DNA of 64,000 nt from an uncultured bacterium (GTDB lineage Bacteria > Bacteroidota > Bacteroidia > Bacteroidales > Bacteroidaceae). Both the position numbers and the translations under genes were made by a program. This document shows positions 28,601 to 37,393 of this stretch, one piece after another. The stretch lies in the NCBI GenBank assembly GCA_945829115.1, contig CALZTP010000002.1:19055-83054 (forward strand). The letters run 5' to 3'. Under the pieces are notes generated by a model. It was given only the letters and a program-made list of their open reading frames with translations. It made no database searches and was not told the origin of the DNA. Each line of letters begins with the position of its first letter. Position 1 is the first letter of the stretch.

Positions 28601-29650
28601 TACGACGACCAGGGACAGGCTATTCCACAGATGAGAACATCTTACTCTATGGTTGACGGCGACCCTAATAAGGTGAAGTCTGTTGACGAGACTTACTTCG
28701 ATGGGAAATGGTACTCACAGGCTGGTTCTACCTGCATATATGAATATGTTGACTTCGACGGAATGCTTGACCTCGTTAGACTCGATGCAGTGGCAATGGC
28801 TGACGAGAAAACACCGAGCAAGGTGTATGTGCGCTTCACAATGCCTGCATTCGCTGAGTACGGCGGCGGTTCTGTTGCTCTCTATCGCGACGGTGTGAAG
28901 ATAGATACAAAGAGCTTCATGGATGTCTTTGACTTCGACACCTACTCTTGCCAGATGACAGACGAGAACGTGAAGAACGGCACTCACGACTACTTCGTGC
29001 AGCCTCTCATGGAGAGCTACAGCGAAATGGGAGACCTCCTCGGTTCTACTGGTTACTATATCTCTGAACCTTCTTCTGTAGAGGTGAACACTTACCTCCC
29101 TGCAGTTTCTGACCTCCGCCTCATTAGCGCACGCACAGAAACAGAGAAGAAAGAGACAAAGCAGATTGTGAACATTGGTTGGACAAATCCTGCTGACCGC
29201 CCTGACGACCTCTTCAAGTCAAACGAGGTGATCATGACTGGAAACCAGGCTACTGATGCTATCACTACCAACCCTTCTGCAACAGCTCTCGATATGGAGG
29301 TAATTCTTAAGAGGAACATAGCTCCAGAGGTTTCTCTCTTCGTACTCACTCGCTATACACTCGGAAACGTGCAGAGTGAACCAATCACTATCACGCTCCA
29401 GGACTTCAACAATGCTGTTGGTATCGACAATGTTGCTGTTGACGGAGAGGGCAATGCTTTCAACTTCACAAACAACATATTCTCTGTTTCTGGAACTGCT
29501 GACATCACAGTGTTCTCTGCTGGCAGCGCTCTCCTGAAAAAGGCCGAGAACGTAGAAAGCATCGACCTCAACGGTCTTGGAAACGGCACTTACGTTGTAG
29601 TGGTGAAGAAGGGTAATGCGGTTAAGGGCTATAAGGTTACTATCAAGTAA
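25616..29650 (+). CDS. Giant secreted protein (1344 aa): duplicated YD-like/Fn3-like modules around a propeller-like centre, T9SS-type CTD
   Basis: Signal peptide; YEYNAEGLLVKE and TYDYNEQGQLVKEFVNGVITEYTYNADGYVAEK; IYEYADF/IYEYVDF duplicated; C-term GNGTYVVVVKKGNAVKGYKVTIK. Confidence 0.8.
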   Translation: MKKILRYSACAWLLAWLGVHVALAQDYSGKPGRKAVCTFTVGDAMGESGGTITKQNHVFYGQENMPAFGALVTKGTDGSLATTDFYRFSTAKDGSNSVTTKTGQQWKTTVYGNKEYAEEKTQEVVTVNAKGQIIAKTDQSSAYAYEYNAEGLLVKENVTVLSSGAFSKAIAYEYDGKGNITKRTTYSRKTKSDPSTEYVSSVEDYSYVNGELAEIVKYNGTSTSEPKLYSKKTYEVYNGNKNQILEKSFTSPKVAADGTVTWSQSATAIIYEYADFTENGGEGWKISDLSATCSGTKNNVTVSFSAPKNAGENTKYAIFRSGQLAAVVSNAEVNKGGKCQYIDAGVQLGTWTYFVLPFEGDALTNITANGERYVSNTSNVTVTSDSLKPVQSISLKVNKDAEGIYVITASWDENPSLASSSCQKHSIYHMRTLTTGTKSPLQLGSTTDKNATSISFDYPTSYNVLDLFVATLYSEGVAISEHISLKKADLESLIATEPEKPGTDPGTTERTPFTVYGVYPYWEGAKTASFDIAKLNAETPAEVATEVAISGINDMLACGATIGDKYYAFFTDTDWNVYFGTVNFTTGNVVKLKKYGYGNLGYQMKGLAYDATDNVLYGIEQIYDEANDAMTTALCTINPENGNVTEVKRFNKEFAMLAGDGDGILYAISTAYDENFQLIPSLWKINDALELSAEPVIAATAPMTYAMNLSSLVAPDGKVVYTVAGTDVYAWDLAAKTYANIGSLSKEVAGITTAKGTADAEGGLVPEVVNTRFLVKKTWYGDAMGSVKDKDMRIEEYFYNYDGKVARIAQSARGISEQGQPTDYEITRLTKNNFDFNGNIVSASINQYGKYDFQDMAFKETGKNTYDYNEQGQLVKEFVNGVITEYTYNADGYVAEKKISTQYDINVSEPKWTQTIKNEDFNALGLPTNFTSEGAYDSYNYVGAIDYNENGEKTLEVHSKVVIDEEFGNPMMMPFEVDEWLFDETGFLTSYTHYIYDDQGQAIPQMRTSYSMVDGDPNKVKSVDETYFDGKWYSQAGSTCIYEYVDFDGMLDLVRLDAVAMADEKTPSKVYVRFTMPAFAEYGGGSVALYRDGVKIDTKSFMDVFDFDTYSCQMTDENVKNGTHDYFVQPLMESYSEMGDLLGSTGYYISEPSSVEVNTYLPAVSDLRLISARTETEKKETKQIVNIGWTNPADRPDDLFKSNEVIMTGNQATDAITTNPSATALDMEVILKRNIAPEVSLFVLTRYTLGNVQSEPITITLQDFNNAVGIDNVAVDGEGNAFNFTNNIFSVSGTADITVFSAGSALLKKAENVESIDLNGLGNGTYVVVVKKGNAVKGYKVTIK

Positions 29651-29654
29651 GCAA

Positions 29655-29743
29655 TGCTGATGCTTCCTTGTTGGAAAGAGATTGTGCTGACGCTGCTTTA
29701 TTAAAACAAGTGGTGTGGACGCTGCTTTACTCAATAGGGATGA
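29655..29743. repeat. Degenerate tandem repeat, 3 units of ~30 bp (TGCTGACGCTGCTTTA...)
   Basis: Units at 29655, 29685, 29714. Confidence 0.7.
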
Positions 29744-29751
29744 TTCATAAC

Positions 29752-29786
29752 AAATTGCCTGTCGTGTTTTTTGCGACAGGCAATTT
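29752..29786 (+). terminator. Intrinsic terminator after the 1344-aa gene
   Basis: Perfect 13-bp stem AAATTGCCTGTCG/CGACAGGCAATTT. Confidence 0.85.
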
Positions 29787-29828
29787 ACCGTGAAAAACAG
29801 CACATGCATTTAGGTCCTGACAAAGGCT

Positions 29829-29923
29829 CTTTCAAAGAAAAAAATTCCAACACTTTCTCTGAAAAGAGACCAACACATTCTCTGAAAAGAGACCAATACA
29901 ATCTAAGAAAAAGAACAAAAACA
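29829..29923. repeat. Tandem 23-bp repeat TTCTCTGAAAAGAGACCAAYACA (2 good + 2 degenerate units)
   Basis: 29855-29877 and 29878-29900 nearly identical; each holds TCTCT-GAAA-AGAGA. Confidence 0.85.
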
Positions 29924-29968
29924 AACCAGAAAAATACCTAATTATTTATCTTTAATAACAATATCAGA

Positions 29969-32900
29969 ATGATTAAAAGACAGACGCTTAGAATTCTGCT
30001 TGCTATTCTCTTTGTCGTGGGCACTCCACTGACAATGCTTGCAGGCAAGAACATAGTCCTGAAAACACAAGAGGAATACTACCTTGCTTCTATCTCTCCA
30101 AACGGAGAATGGGCATGCGGTATGTTCATTGACTATTCAGACAACACCTTCGGATTCCGCTGGAATCTGGTTACCGACAAGGTGGAACTGCTCAGTACCA
30201 TAGACAATTCAGAGGCATGGGGAATCTCAAACGATGGTACCGTGGCAGGAAATGCAAAAATGAGTCTTGGAGGCGCTCCACAGACAGTGCCTGCTTATTA
30301 TAAAGACGGGAAATGGCATTTGCTTGAAATGCCTGAAGGAAACGTTACAGACGGTATTGCCTATGCCATCACTCCTGACGGAAAGTATATCTGCGGCTCA
30401 GTGGTTGTAGGCGGAAAATACAACGGTTATGTTTGGAATGAAGGTAAGCTTGAACGCACAATTGACGGTTCAAAGGGTTACGTAATGCCTTACTGCATCT
30501 CTGCCGATGGACAGCTCGTGGGTGGTTGGCAGGATACTGGCAACCGTCAGGCTTGCTATTGGAAGGCAAACGGCGAGACGGTGTTCGTTACTGAACACAA
30601 ATCGCCATGGAGTGCACTGAGACGATTCTCACCAGACGGAAAGAAGGCTATTCTTTTCGGTGGTTGGGAAGAGAACGGACTGTATTGCACTTTGAACATC
30701 GAAACAGGTGAGAAGGGATGGATAAAACCAACTATAGAAGATGGAAGTCTTGAGCTCTTTGGTCTGTCAAACAACAATATTGTTGTTGGTGAGCACAACG
30801 GCTCTGGCTTCTTGAATGTTGACGGAAAGAACTATTTCGTTGACGAATACCTCAAAGAGAAGGGTGTGGATATCTCAAGCCTCAACCTCTTCCAGATGGA
30901 TGGTGTGAAACCAATTTTCCACTGCTCTGATATCAGTGCCGATGGCTCTGTTCTTGCTATTAGATATTATGCAAGCGCAGGAACAGATAGCGAGGGAAAT
31001 CCTCTCGCTGCTACTCGCTCTGCTGTCATCAAGTTCGATGTCGATGCATCAAGCTACTCGCCTGTGGTTACTGTTTCTGGCGTTGAGGGCATGGACATGG
31101 CAAAGATTGAATGGACAGTACCTGTAGGCGTTGAGGGCATCTCTGGTTTCAATGTCTATCGCGATGGTGAGAAGATTGCTTCTGTTGGTGCTGACGTTTC
31201 AATGTATCTCGACAAGAACCTTGAGAAGAAGGCATACGAATATGGTGTCACAATGATAAGGGCGGAAGGTGAGTCAAAGATGTCGGAGGCAGCTTCTGTA
31301 ACTATTGAAGAAAGGAAGAGTGAGGCTCCACAGACGGTCTTCGTACGCCAAAAGGGCTTCAACAACGCATATATCTCCTGGACTGAGCAGAAGTCGAACC
31401 TTCTCACAAGGGGATATACAGACATCAATACTGCTAATGTGCAGGGATTTGGTGTAAATGCCGACAACCTCTCTTTCGAGACTGCTATTCGTTTCAGCAA
31501 GAACGATGTTGCTGCTTTGGAGGGTTGCAAGCTTGCGAAGGTGAACTTCTTCCCTGCTTCTAACCAGAAAGACTGGTCTCTGAACATCTATACTTACGAT
31601 GAGACGGGAACGGTTCTGAAGTCTCTGTATTCAAAGCCTATTACTCAGGAACTGAAATATGGAGAGTTGAACACCGTGGTGCTCGACACACCATTAGAGC
31701 TTCCTGCTGGTGAGCTGGTTGTGAGCATTGGAGTGAAAGTGGAGAAAGCAAGTCAGAACGTCTTTGGCATGGACTACGGAAAAGCAGAGATGAGATTCTC
31801 TGACCTTATTCGTCTTGCCGATGAACCTGACTTCTATTCCATCTCTGAGATTTCTTCTATGGATGGATATCTCTATCACACTTCTTGGCTGATGAACGCA
31901 ATCTTTGCTCCAGAAGGTGCTCCTGCTGACATCGATGACTTGAAGGAATATGCCGTTTCTGTTGACGGTGAAACAGTGCTCACAATAAACGACTTCGAGG
32001 CTATCGTGCCTGCAATCTCTGAAGGTGAGCATGAAATTGGTGTGAAGGCGGTATACAAGAACGGAACAGAGTCTGACATTGTTGCCGTTACTCAGAACAT
32101 TGCAGTGAACGATGCTTACCTCCCTGCTGTCGATAACCTCATGGTTCGCTTCTCTGACACAAAGGATATGACGGTTTCATGGCTTCAGCCACTGGAGAAG
32201 GAGCAGAAATACATAAGCTATGCTGGTGAGACACAGAGCCTCAGCAGTGTGATTGTTCCTTCAGGTTATTCAAACATTCAGATTGCGGCAGAATATTCTC
32301 CTTCTATGTTCAAGAGCTACAAGGGCTATAAGGTGAAGTCGTTCCGCTTCTATCCTATCGCTGACGGTCTGTTCACAGCATGGATCTACAAAGACAACAA
32401 GTTAGTGGCTGAACAGCCTGTGGAGAATTACAATCTGGGTGAATGGAACTCTGTTGATTTCGCTGAGCCAATAACAATCGAGGAAGGCTCTACATACCGT
32501 CTCGTGATCGACTGCTTCGATGTGGAGGGCGGCAAGGAGGTTATTGCGGCTGACACAAAGCCAGTATATGCTGGAAAGGGTGACCTCTACTCTTTCGATG
32601 CTGAGACATTCAGCTCTGCTTCTGCTGACTCTGGCATCAACCACAACTTCATGATCGGCATGACTCTCGAAGATACAAACAGTCTTCCTGTTCCTGTTTC
32701 TGGCTATGATGTAAAGATTGACGGTGTGAAGGCAAATGGTGAGACTCTCTCAACAACGCAGTTTGCACATTCTTTCACTGAGGCTGACACAAAGGAGCAC
32801 ACTGTTTCTGTTGTTACTTTCTACGAGCTTACTTCAAAGTCGGTTGAGGGTGCTGCAACAGTATTCACCATTGGTAACGATACTGGCATCTCTGAGAACA

Positions 32901-33115
32901 CAGTGGCTGACATCACTCTCTCTGAGCAGGGCAACGAGCTGAGAGTAATGGGTGAGGGCGTGAAGAAGGTTGCTATCATTGCTGCTGACGGTACTCAGGT
33001 AGCAGAGGCTGCTGGAAACACTGTTTCTCTCGACACTATACCTGCTGGCATTTATGTGGTGAAGGTTTCTACAGAGGGTGAACCTTTCGTACGCAAGATA
33101 AGGATTAACAAATAA
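29969..33115 (+). CDS. Giant secreted protein (1048 aa): N-terminal HAF-like repeats, Fn3-like and jelly-roll adhesin-like modules, T9SS-type CTD
   Basis: Repeated ISPNGEWACG/ITPDGKYICG/ISADGQLVGG; duplicated KVNFFP/KSFRFYP jelly-roll blocks; C-term IPAGIYVVKVSTEGEPFVRKIRINK. Confidence 0.8.
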   Translation: MIKRQTLRILLAILFVVGTPLTMLAGKNIVLKTQEEYYLASISPNGEWACGMFIDYSDNTFGFRWNLVTDKVELLSTIDNSEAWGISNDGTVAGNAKMSLGGAPQTVPAYYKDGKWHLLEMPEGNVTDGIAYAITPDGKYICGSVVVGGKYNGYVWNEGKLERTIDGSKGYVMPYCISADGQLVGGWQDTGNRQACYWKANGETVFVTEHKSPWSALRRFSPDGKKAILFGGWEENGLYCTLNIETGEKGWIKPTIEDGSLELFGLSNNNIVVGEHNGSGFLNVDGKNYFVDEYLKEKGVDISSLNLFQMDGVKPIFHCSDISADGSVLAIRYYASAGTDSEGNPLAATRSAVIKFDVDASSYSPVVTVSGVEGMDMAKIEWTVPVGVEGISGFNVYRDGEKIASVGADVSMYLDKNLEKKAYEYGVTMIRAEGESKMSEAASVTIEERKSEAPQTVFVRQKGFNNAYISWTEQKSNLLTRGYTDINTANVQGFGVNADNLSFETAIRFSKNDVAALEGCKLAKVNFFPASNQKDWSLNIYTYDETGTVLKSLYSKPITQELKYGELNTVVLDTPLELPAGELVVSIGVKVEKASQNVFGMDYGKAEMRFSDLIRLADEPDFYSISEISSMDGYLYHTSWLMNAIFAPEGAPADIDDLKEYAVSVDGETVLTINDFEAIVPAISEGEHEIGVKAVYKNGTESDIVAVTQNIAVNDAYLPAVDNLMVRFSDTKDMTVSWLQPLEKEQKYISYAGETQSLSSVIVPSGYSNIQIAAEYSPSMFKSYKGYKVKSFRFYPIADGLFTAWIYKDNKLVAEQPVENYNLGEWNSVDFAEPITIEEGSTYRLVIDCFDVEGGKEVIAADTKPVYAGKGDLYSFDAETFSSASADSGINHNFMIGMTLEDTNSLPVPVSGYDVKIDGVKANGETLSTTQFAHSFTEADTKEHTVSVVTFYELTSKSVEGAATVFTIGNDTGISENTVADITLSEQGNELRVMGEGVKKVAIIAADGTQVAEAAGNTVSLDTIPAGIYVVKVSTEGEPFVRKIRINK

Positions 33116-33128
33116 ACACTACAAAAAC

Positions 33129-33180
33129 AATGGCTGGTTTGGAAAGGCTTGCAGAGCAGGTTTTTCACAAGCCAGCCATT
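33129..33180 (+). terminator. Intrinsic terminator
   Basis: AATGGCTGG...CCAGCCATT followed by TTTTC. Confidence 0.7.
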
Positions 33181-33258
33181 TTCAATTTCTCTCCAAAAGG
33201 TAAGTTTGTGTGCATTTTTGTATATATAATTATGCACACATATTAAAAAAAATCATTT

Positions 33259-34248
33259 ATGAACACCTACTTAACAAAAAAGATTAATCTTCGGAAACAG
33301 TTGAACGACTATCTGCTGATTGTGATTGGATGTACTATAGTAAGCATAGGATTTGTGTTCTTCATAAATCCTTATAAATTCGTGCCAGGAGGTGTATACG
33401 GAACGAGCATCGTGTTGCATCATCTTTTTCCGCAGCTGCAGGTAGGTACATTCGGATATTTCATAGGCATTCCGCTGCTGATGATTTCATACTTCGTTCT
33501 GGGAAAGGGATTAGGGGCAAAGACTCTCTTTGCTACGCTTATAACGCCTGCCATCATGAACGTCCTCTCTACGCTCGTTTATCCTACTGAGGAAGCGCTG
33601 AGAGAACTCTCGCCAGAACAACTCTGCAACGGCATGCTGAACCTTTCCGACAACCTGATTCTTGCAGCAATCATTGGTCCGGTGTTGATTGGAGTGGGAA
33701 GTGGATTCATTATGAAGGGGCATGCCACTACTGGGGGTACAGACATTATTGCTATGATCACGCATAAATATCTTAGGGTAAGATTCTCAAACGCACTGAT
33801 TGCCATCGATGGAATAATAATTCTTCTTGGCTTGGCGGTGATAGGATTCGGAGTGGGTGGAACAGCTCCGGCAAAGAACACATGGATGCTCTCGGGATAT
33901 TCCTTGATATGTATCTTCCTCATGTCTCGCACTCTTGCCTATGTCGTTTCTGGTTCAAAGAACAACAAACTGATGTTTATTGTTGTTGACAAGGACGATG
34001 AGCAGCTTCGTGACTTCATCATAAACCGGCTTGACAGAACAGCTACGGTGTTGTCGGGAAAGGGACTTTTCTCACAAGAAGGGAAGGTGACGCTCATGAT
34101 GATGGTGAGAATGCGGCAGGTAGAGGCAGTGACAACATCTATTCGCTCTATGAACCCTGACGCTTTCATCATTGTAACAGACGCCTACGATGCTTACGGA
34201 AAGCGCTGGAAGGCATTCCCTGATAAAAATAGCATTGAACTGAGTTAA
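33259..34248 (+). CDS. YitT family membrane protein (DUF2179 C-terminus)
   Basis: FVPGGVYGTSIVLHHLF; ATTGGTDIIAMI; DRTATVLSGKGLFSQEGKVTLMMMVRMRQ. Confidence 0.9.
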   Translation: MNTYLTKKINLRKQLNDYLLIVIGCTIVSIGFVFFINPYKFVPGGVYGTSIVLHHLFPQLQVGTFGYFIGIPLLMISYFVLGKGLGAKTLFATLITPAIMNVLSTLVYPTEEALRELSPEQLCNGMLNLSDNLILAAIIGPVLIGVGSGFIMKGHATTGGTDIIAMITHKYLRVRFSNALIAIDGIIILLGLAVIGFGVGGTAPAKNTWMLSGYSLICIFLMSRTLAYVVSGSKNNKLMFIVVDKDDEQLRDFIINRLDRTATVLSGKGLFSQEGKVTLMMMVRMRQVEAVTTSIRSMNPDAFIIVTDAYDAYGKRWKAFPDKNSIELS

Positions 34249-34438
34249 GCGAAATCAGCACAGAGTTAACACGTAATAATATTTACATCTACCTTAGTGG
34301 GAAAAAGAAAGAGAGTTTTTTCTCGGTTGCCATAATCCACTTTTAAGGCTCTTCAAGTTTACAAGTGTGAATTATAGAAAGTAGGCCACCTTGCCAGAAA
34401 GGGTTGAAGATGTAGTAAACATAGCTTATTAAAGAATA

Positions 34439-37393
34439 TTGAACAAAATGAATAGATTCTTACTAACAGCAACTGTTTTTCTTGCACTAATCCCTCTTTC
34501 TGCCAACAGCAATATTCCAGATGGAGAGGAGAAGGTAAAGGAAAAAATAGAAACGCCAGAAGAACAATCTGCCGATAAAAAAGCGAAAAAACCAGGAAAG
34601 AAGAAAAAGAAGTCGTTTCTTCAAACTCTTGCTTCTCCTATAAAGTGGATAGGAAAGAACTGGTCGGCTTACGACATAGAATACTCCACCCCATCCTTCT
34701 ACAACTGGGCCGCCCAGTTGCAGAACACCACCTCTTGTGAATGGATTGACCTTGGCTACGATGATGTTGACATCAGCATGCGTTCAAAGGTTAGTCAGAA
34801 GCTTGGGCCATATATCTCTTACGGATTTCTTGGATACGGCTTCAGTGTTGACATTAATGCAATTAATGGAAGTAAGCGAAAAAATGAATTCACACTCACC
34901 ATCAACTCCAATCTTATGAATGTAGATATCATACGCCGGAGAACGGGAGGTGACTTTATGATTGACTATTTAGATATCTTGTCTTTAGACAAAAAAGAGA
35001 TGGACTTCAGTGATCTTGCCGACCACTACAACGTTGGAGAGAATGTGAAATACAACATCACTGGAATAAACATCAATGTCTTCACAAACCATAAGAAATA
35101 CTCTAACCCTGCTGCTTTCTCAAACGGTGCAATACAGTTGCGTTCTGTTGGCTCACCGATAATAGGCATAGGATATACTCACCAAAAGTTGCAGAATTCA
35201 ATAGCAAACAAATTTCTTGACCATGCTGCACAGAAGGTGGGATATGAGAGGTTTACAGGAGAAATGGAACAGTTGGGAAAGATGATTTTCGATAACAACA
35301 CCTTGCTGAACTTCACAACATCAACAGTGTTAAACACCATCATTCCATCCTATGTTTCAGTAAAAGACTTGCACCTGCAACTCGGATGGGCGCAGAATAT
35401 CGCTTTCTCAAAAAGATTACTCCTGGGAATGTCGTTTGTGGCATCTCCAGGCGTTAAGTTCATCTCTGCTGACAATTTCAACAGTTACCAATACGAATAC
35501 AGTAAGGATATTGCTTCCATTTTCGACGCTTTCCTGCCATTTTTCAAAGAAGCTATAGAAACCGGAAACATAACTATTAACTCTGAGAAAACAAAGGAAT
35601 ATATCCTCGGACTGGAAAAAGTAGATTCAGAGATTTACCAAATTGATGAGAACAGAACAAGCTTTGGCTCAAACTTCTCTGCTCGTGCCACTCTGACATA
35701 CAACTACAACCGCTGGCGCTTCGGTTTTAACGCAATAGGAAACGCTTTCCTCTTTAATCGTGACATCTTCCGCTTCAATAACTATTACGGCAGTGTGAAC
35801 GTGTACGCCGGTTATTGCTTCGGCAGGAAGAAACAATACCGAGAAGGAGGCAGAGACCGAGAAATGTACATAAAGGCCGCTCTCACAAAGGCACAGATAG
35901 AGGAAATGAGAGACACCATGCCAGAAAGTAATATAAATGGTGGAAATGTACAGATTCGAGAAACAAAATACCATACAGACCATGTGAGGCTGAATGTTAG
36001 AGGTTGTGACCTCGTCACAGGACCTGAAGGCTCTTACGGCTCTTTCGAAATCAAGGACGGCCATATCTCAAATGCAGACGACTCCCAAGGGCTTCTAAGA
36101 AAAGGTACTAAGTTTGAGATTGACGAGGATGGCTCTTTCTATATTCGTGCTTCTCACAATGCGAGATACAGAACTGCCAACTGGTGGAAGAAAAGACTCG
36201 CGTTGCGACAGAATTCTATGAACAGATACCCTGAACTGTTGCACTATGCCCTCTGCGGAAAGTTGACACTCTATGTGCGTAGCTACCATTTTGGAACCAC
36301 AGAGCCTGTCCGTGTGGTCATAGACAATTTCTACCTCTGTCATGGCAAGGTGACAGATAGCTTTTTCGAGATTGGTGCTGATAAGTTCTCGTCTCAATCT
36401 ACAGCAAGCATTACAGGAAGAATAAATGTCAATGGACGACAAACACGTGTATATATCGAGAACAAGAAAAATGGAAAGTCCATAGACTTGTATATCAACC
36501 CGCTCCGTGCATCAACAGAACGGTGGATGGCAAAAATAAGTGATTCCACACATATTGCAAAAATATCTATCCCAGGAACTCACGATGCAGGGTCGGCCTC
36601 TCTGAAGGAGTCGCCGATAGTGAGCACGGGGCATACTCAAAATTTCTCAATTCGTGAACAATTGGCTGACGGAATTCGGGCTTTTGACCTCCGTTTAAAA
36701 AAAGATATGAAGTTCGGGCATACACTAAAATGTCGTGATGGTCTCCCAGAGACATTAAAAGATATGAACGAGTTCTTGAATCGCAACCCATCAGAATTTC
36801 TTGTGGCAATGATTGGCAGTGACGAAGCAGGAGCTGCTTGGCAAAAGGTGATGAAGGATTCACTTCTGGCTGTGCTTGCTCCGTATAGGCATCTCCTCAT
36901 TGATGATTTCTGCGGATCAATGACTCTTAAAGATGTAAGAGGAAAGATTCTTCTTATTAAGCGACAAAAGGACTGCCCATTTGGAAAGCATCTTCCATTT
37001 GAAAACAATACAGTGTTCACTGCTAACGGTTTCCATGTTGAGGACGTGTACAAGGAGCATAAAACATTCCGGAAAATAAAAATCGTTGAACAGCATTTAC
37101 GTGAAGCCTACGAGAACAAAGACCCTAACCTTTGGTATATAACCTTCAACACCATTGCGTGGGATCCTCGACACCATAAGCCGTATTACACAGCATGGGG
37201 AGCAACAAACATTAGAAAGCCAATGAATCCTTCTCTTCAGAATATCATTGACATGAAGGCTTACGGACGTTTTGGAATCGTATTCCTTGACTTCTACAAT
37301 GACCATGGCGACCAGACGCAGCTGGTGAACACAATCATCAAGTCAAACTTTAATATTCCCCAAAGCGATGACTTCATTCCGGCAGAATTTTAA
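34439..37393 (+). CDS. DUF4421-like outer-membrane beta-barrel protein fused to a C-terminal PI-PLC X-type phosphodiesterase domain
   Basis: N-terminus SYGFLGYGFSVDIN...; C-terminus ISIPGTHDAGSASL, FSIREQLADGIRAFDLRL, MKFGHTLKC..NPSEFLVAMIGSDE. Confidence 0.75.
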   Translation: MNKMNRFLLTATVFLALIPLSANSNIPDGEEKVKEKIETPEEQSADKKAKKPGKKKKKSFLQTLASPIKWIGKNWSAYDIEYSTPSFYNWAAQLQNTTSCEWIDLGYDDVDISMRSKVSQKLGPYISYGFLGYGFSVDINAINGSKRKNEFTLTINSNLMNVDIIRRRTGGDFMIDYLDILSLDKKEMDFSDLADHYNVGENVKYNITGININVFTNHKKYSNPAAFSNGAIQLRSVGSPIIGIGYTHQKLQNSIANKFLDHAAQKVGYERFTGEMEQLGKMIFDNNTLLNFTTSTVLNTIIPSYVSVKDLHLQLGWAQNIAFSKRLLLGMSFVASPGVKFISADNFNSYQYEYSKDIASIFDAFLPFFKEAIETGNITINSEKTKEYILGLEKVDSEIYQIDENRTSFGSNFSARATLTYNYNRWRFGFNAIGNAFLFNRDIFRFNNYYGSVNVYAGYCFGRKKQYREGGRDREMYIKAALTKAQIEEMRDTMPESNINGGNVQIRETKYHTDHVRLNVRGCDLVTGPEGSYGSFEIKDGHISNADDSQGLLRKGTKFEIDEDGSFYIRASHNARYRTANWWKKRLALRQNSMNRYPELLHYALCGKLTLYVRSYHFGTTEPVRVVIDNFYLCHGKVTDSFFEIGADKFSSQSTASITGRINVNGRQTRVYIENKKNGKSIDLYINPLRASTERWMAKISDSTHIAKISIPGTHDAGSASLKESPIVSTGHTQNFSIREQLADGIRAFDLRLKKDMKFGHTLKCRDGLPETLKDMNEFLNRNPSEFLVAMIGSDEAGAAWQKVMKDSLLAVLAPYRHLLIDDFCGSMTLKDVRGKILLIKRQKDCPFGKHLPFENNTVFTANGFHVEDVYKEHKTFRKIKIVEQHLREAYENKDPNLWYITFNTIAWDPRHHKPYYTAWGATNIRKPMNPSLQNIIDMKAYGRFGIVFLDFYNDHGDQTQLVNTIIKSNFNIPQSDDFIPAEF

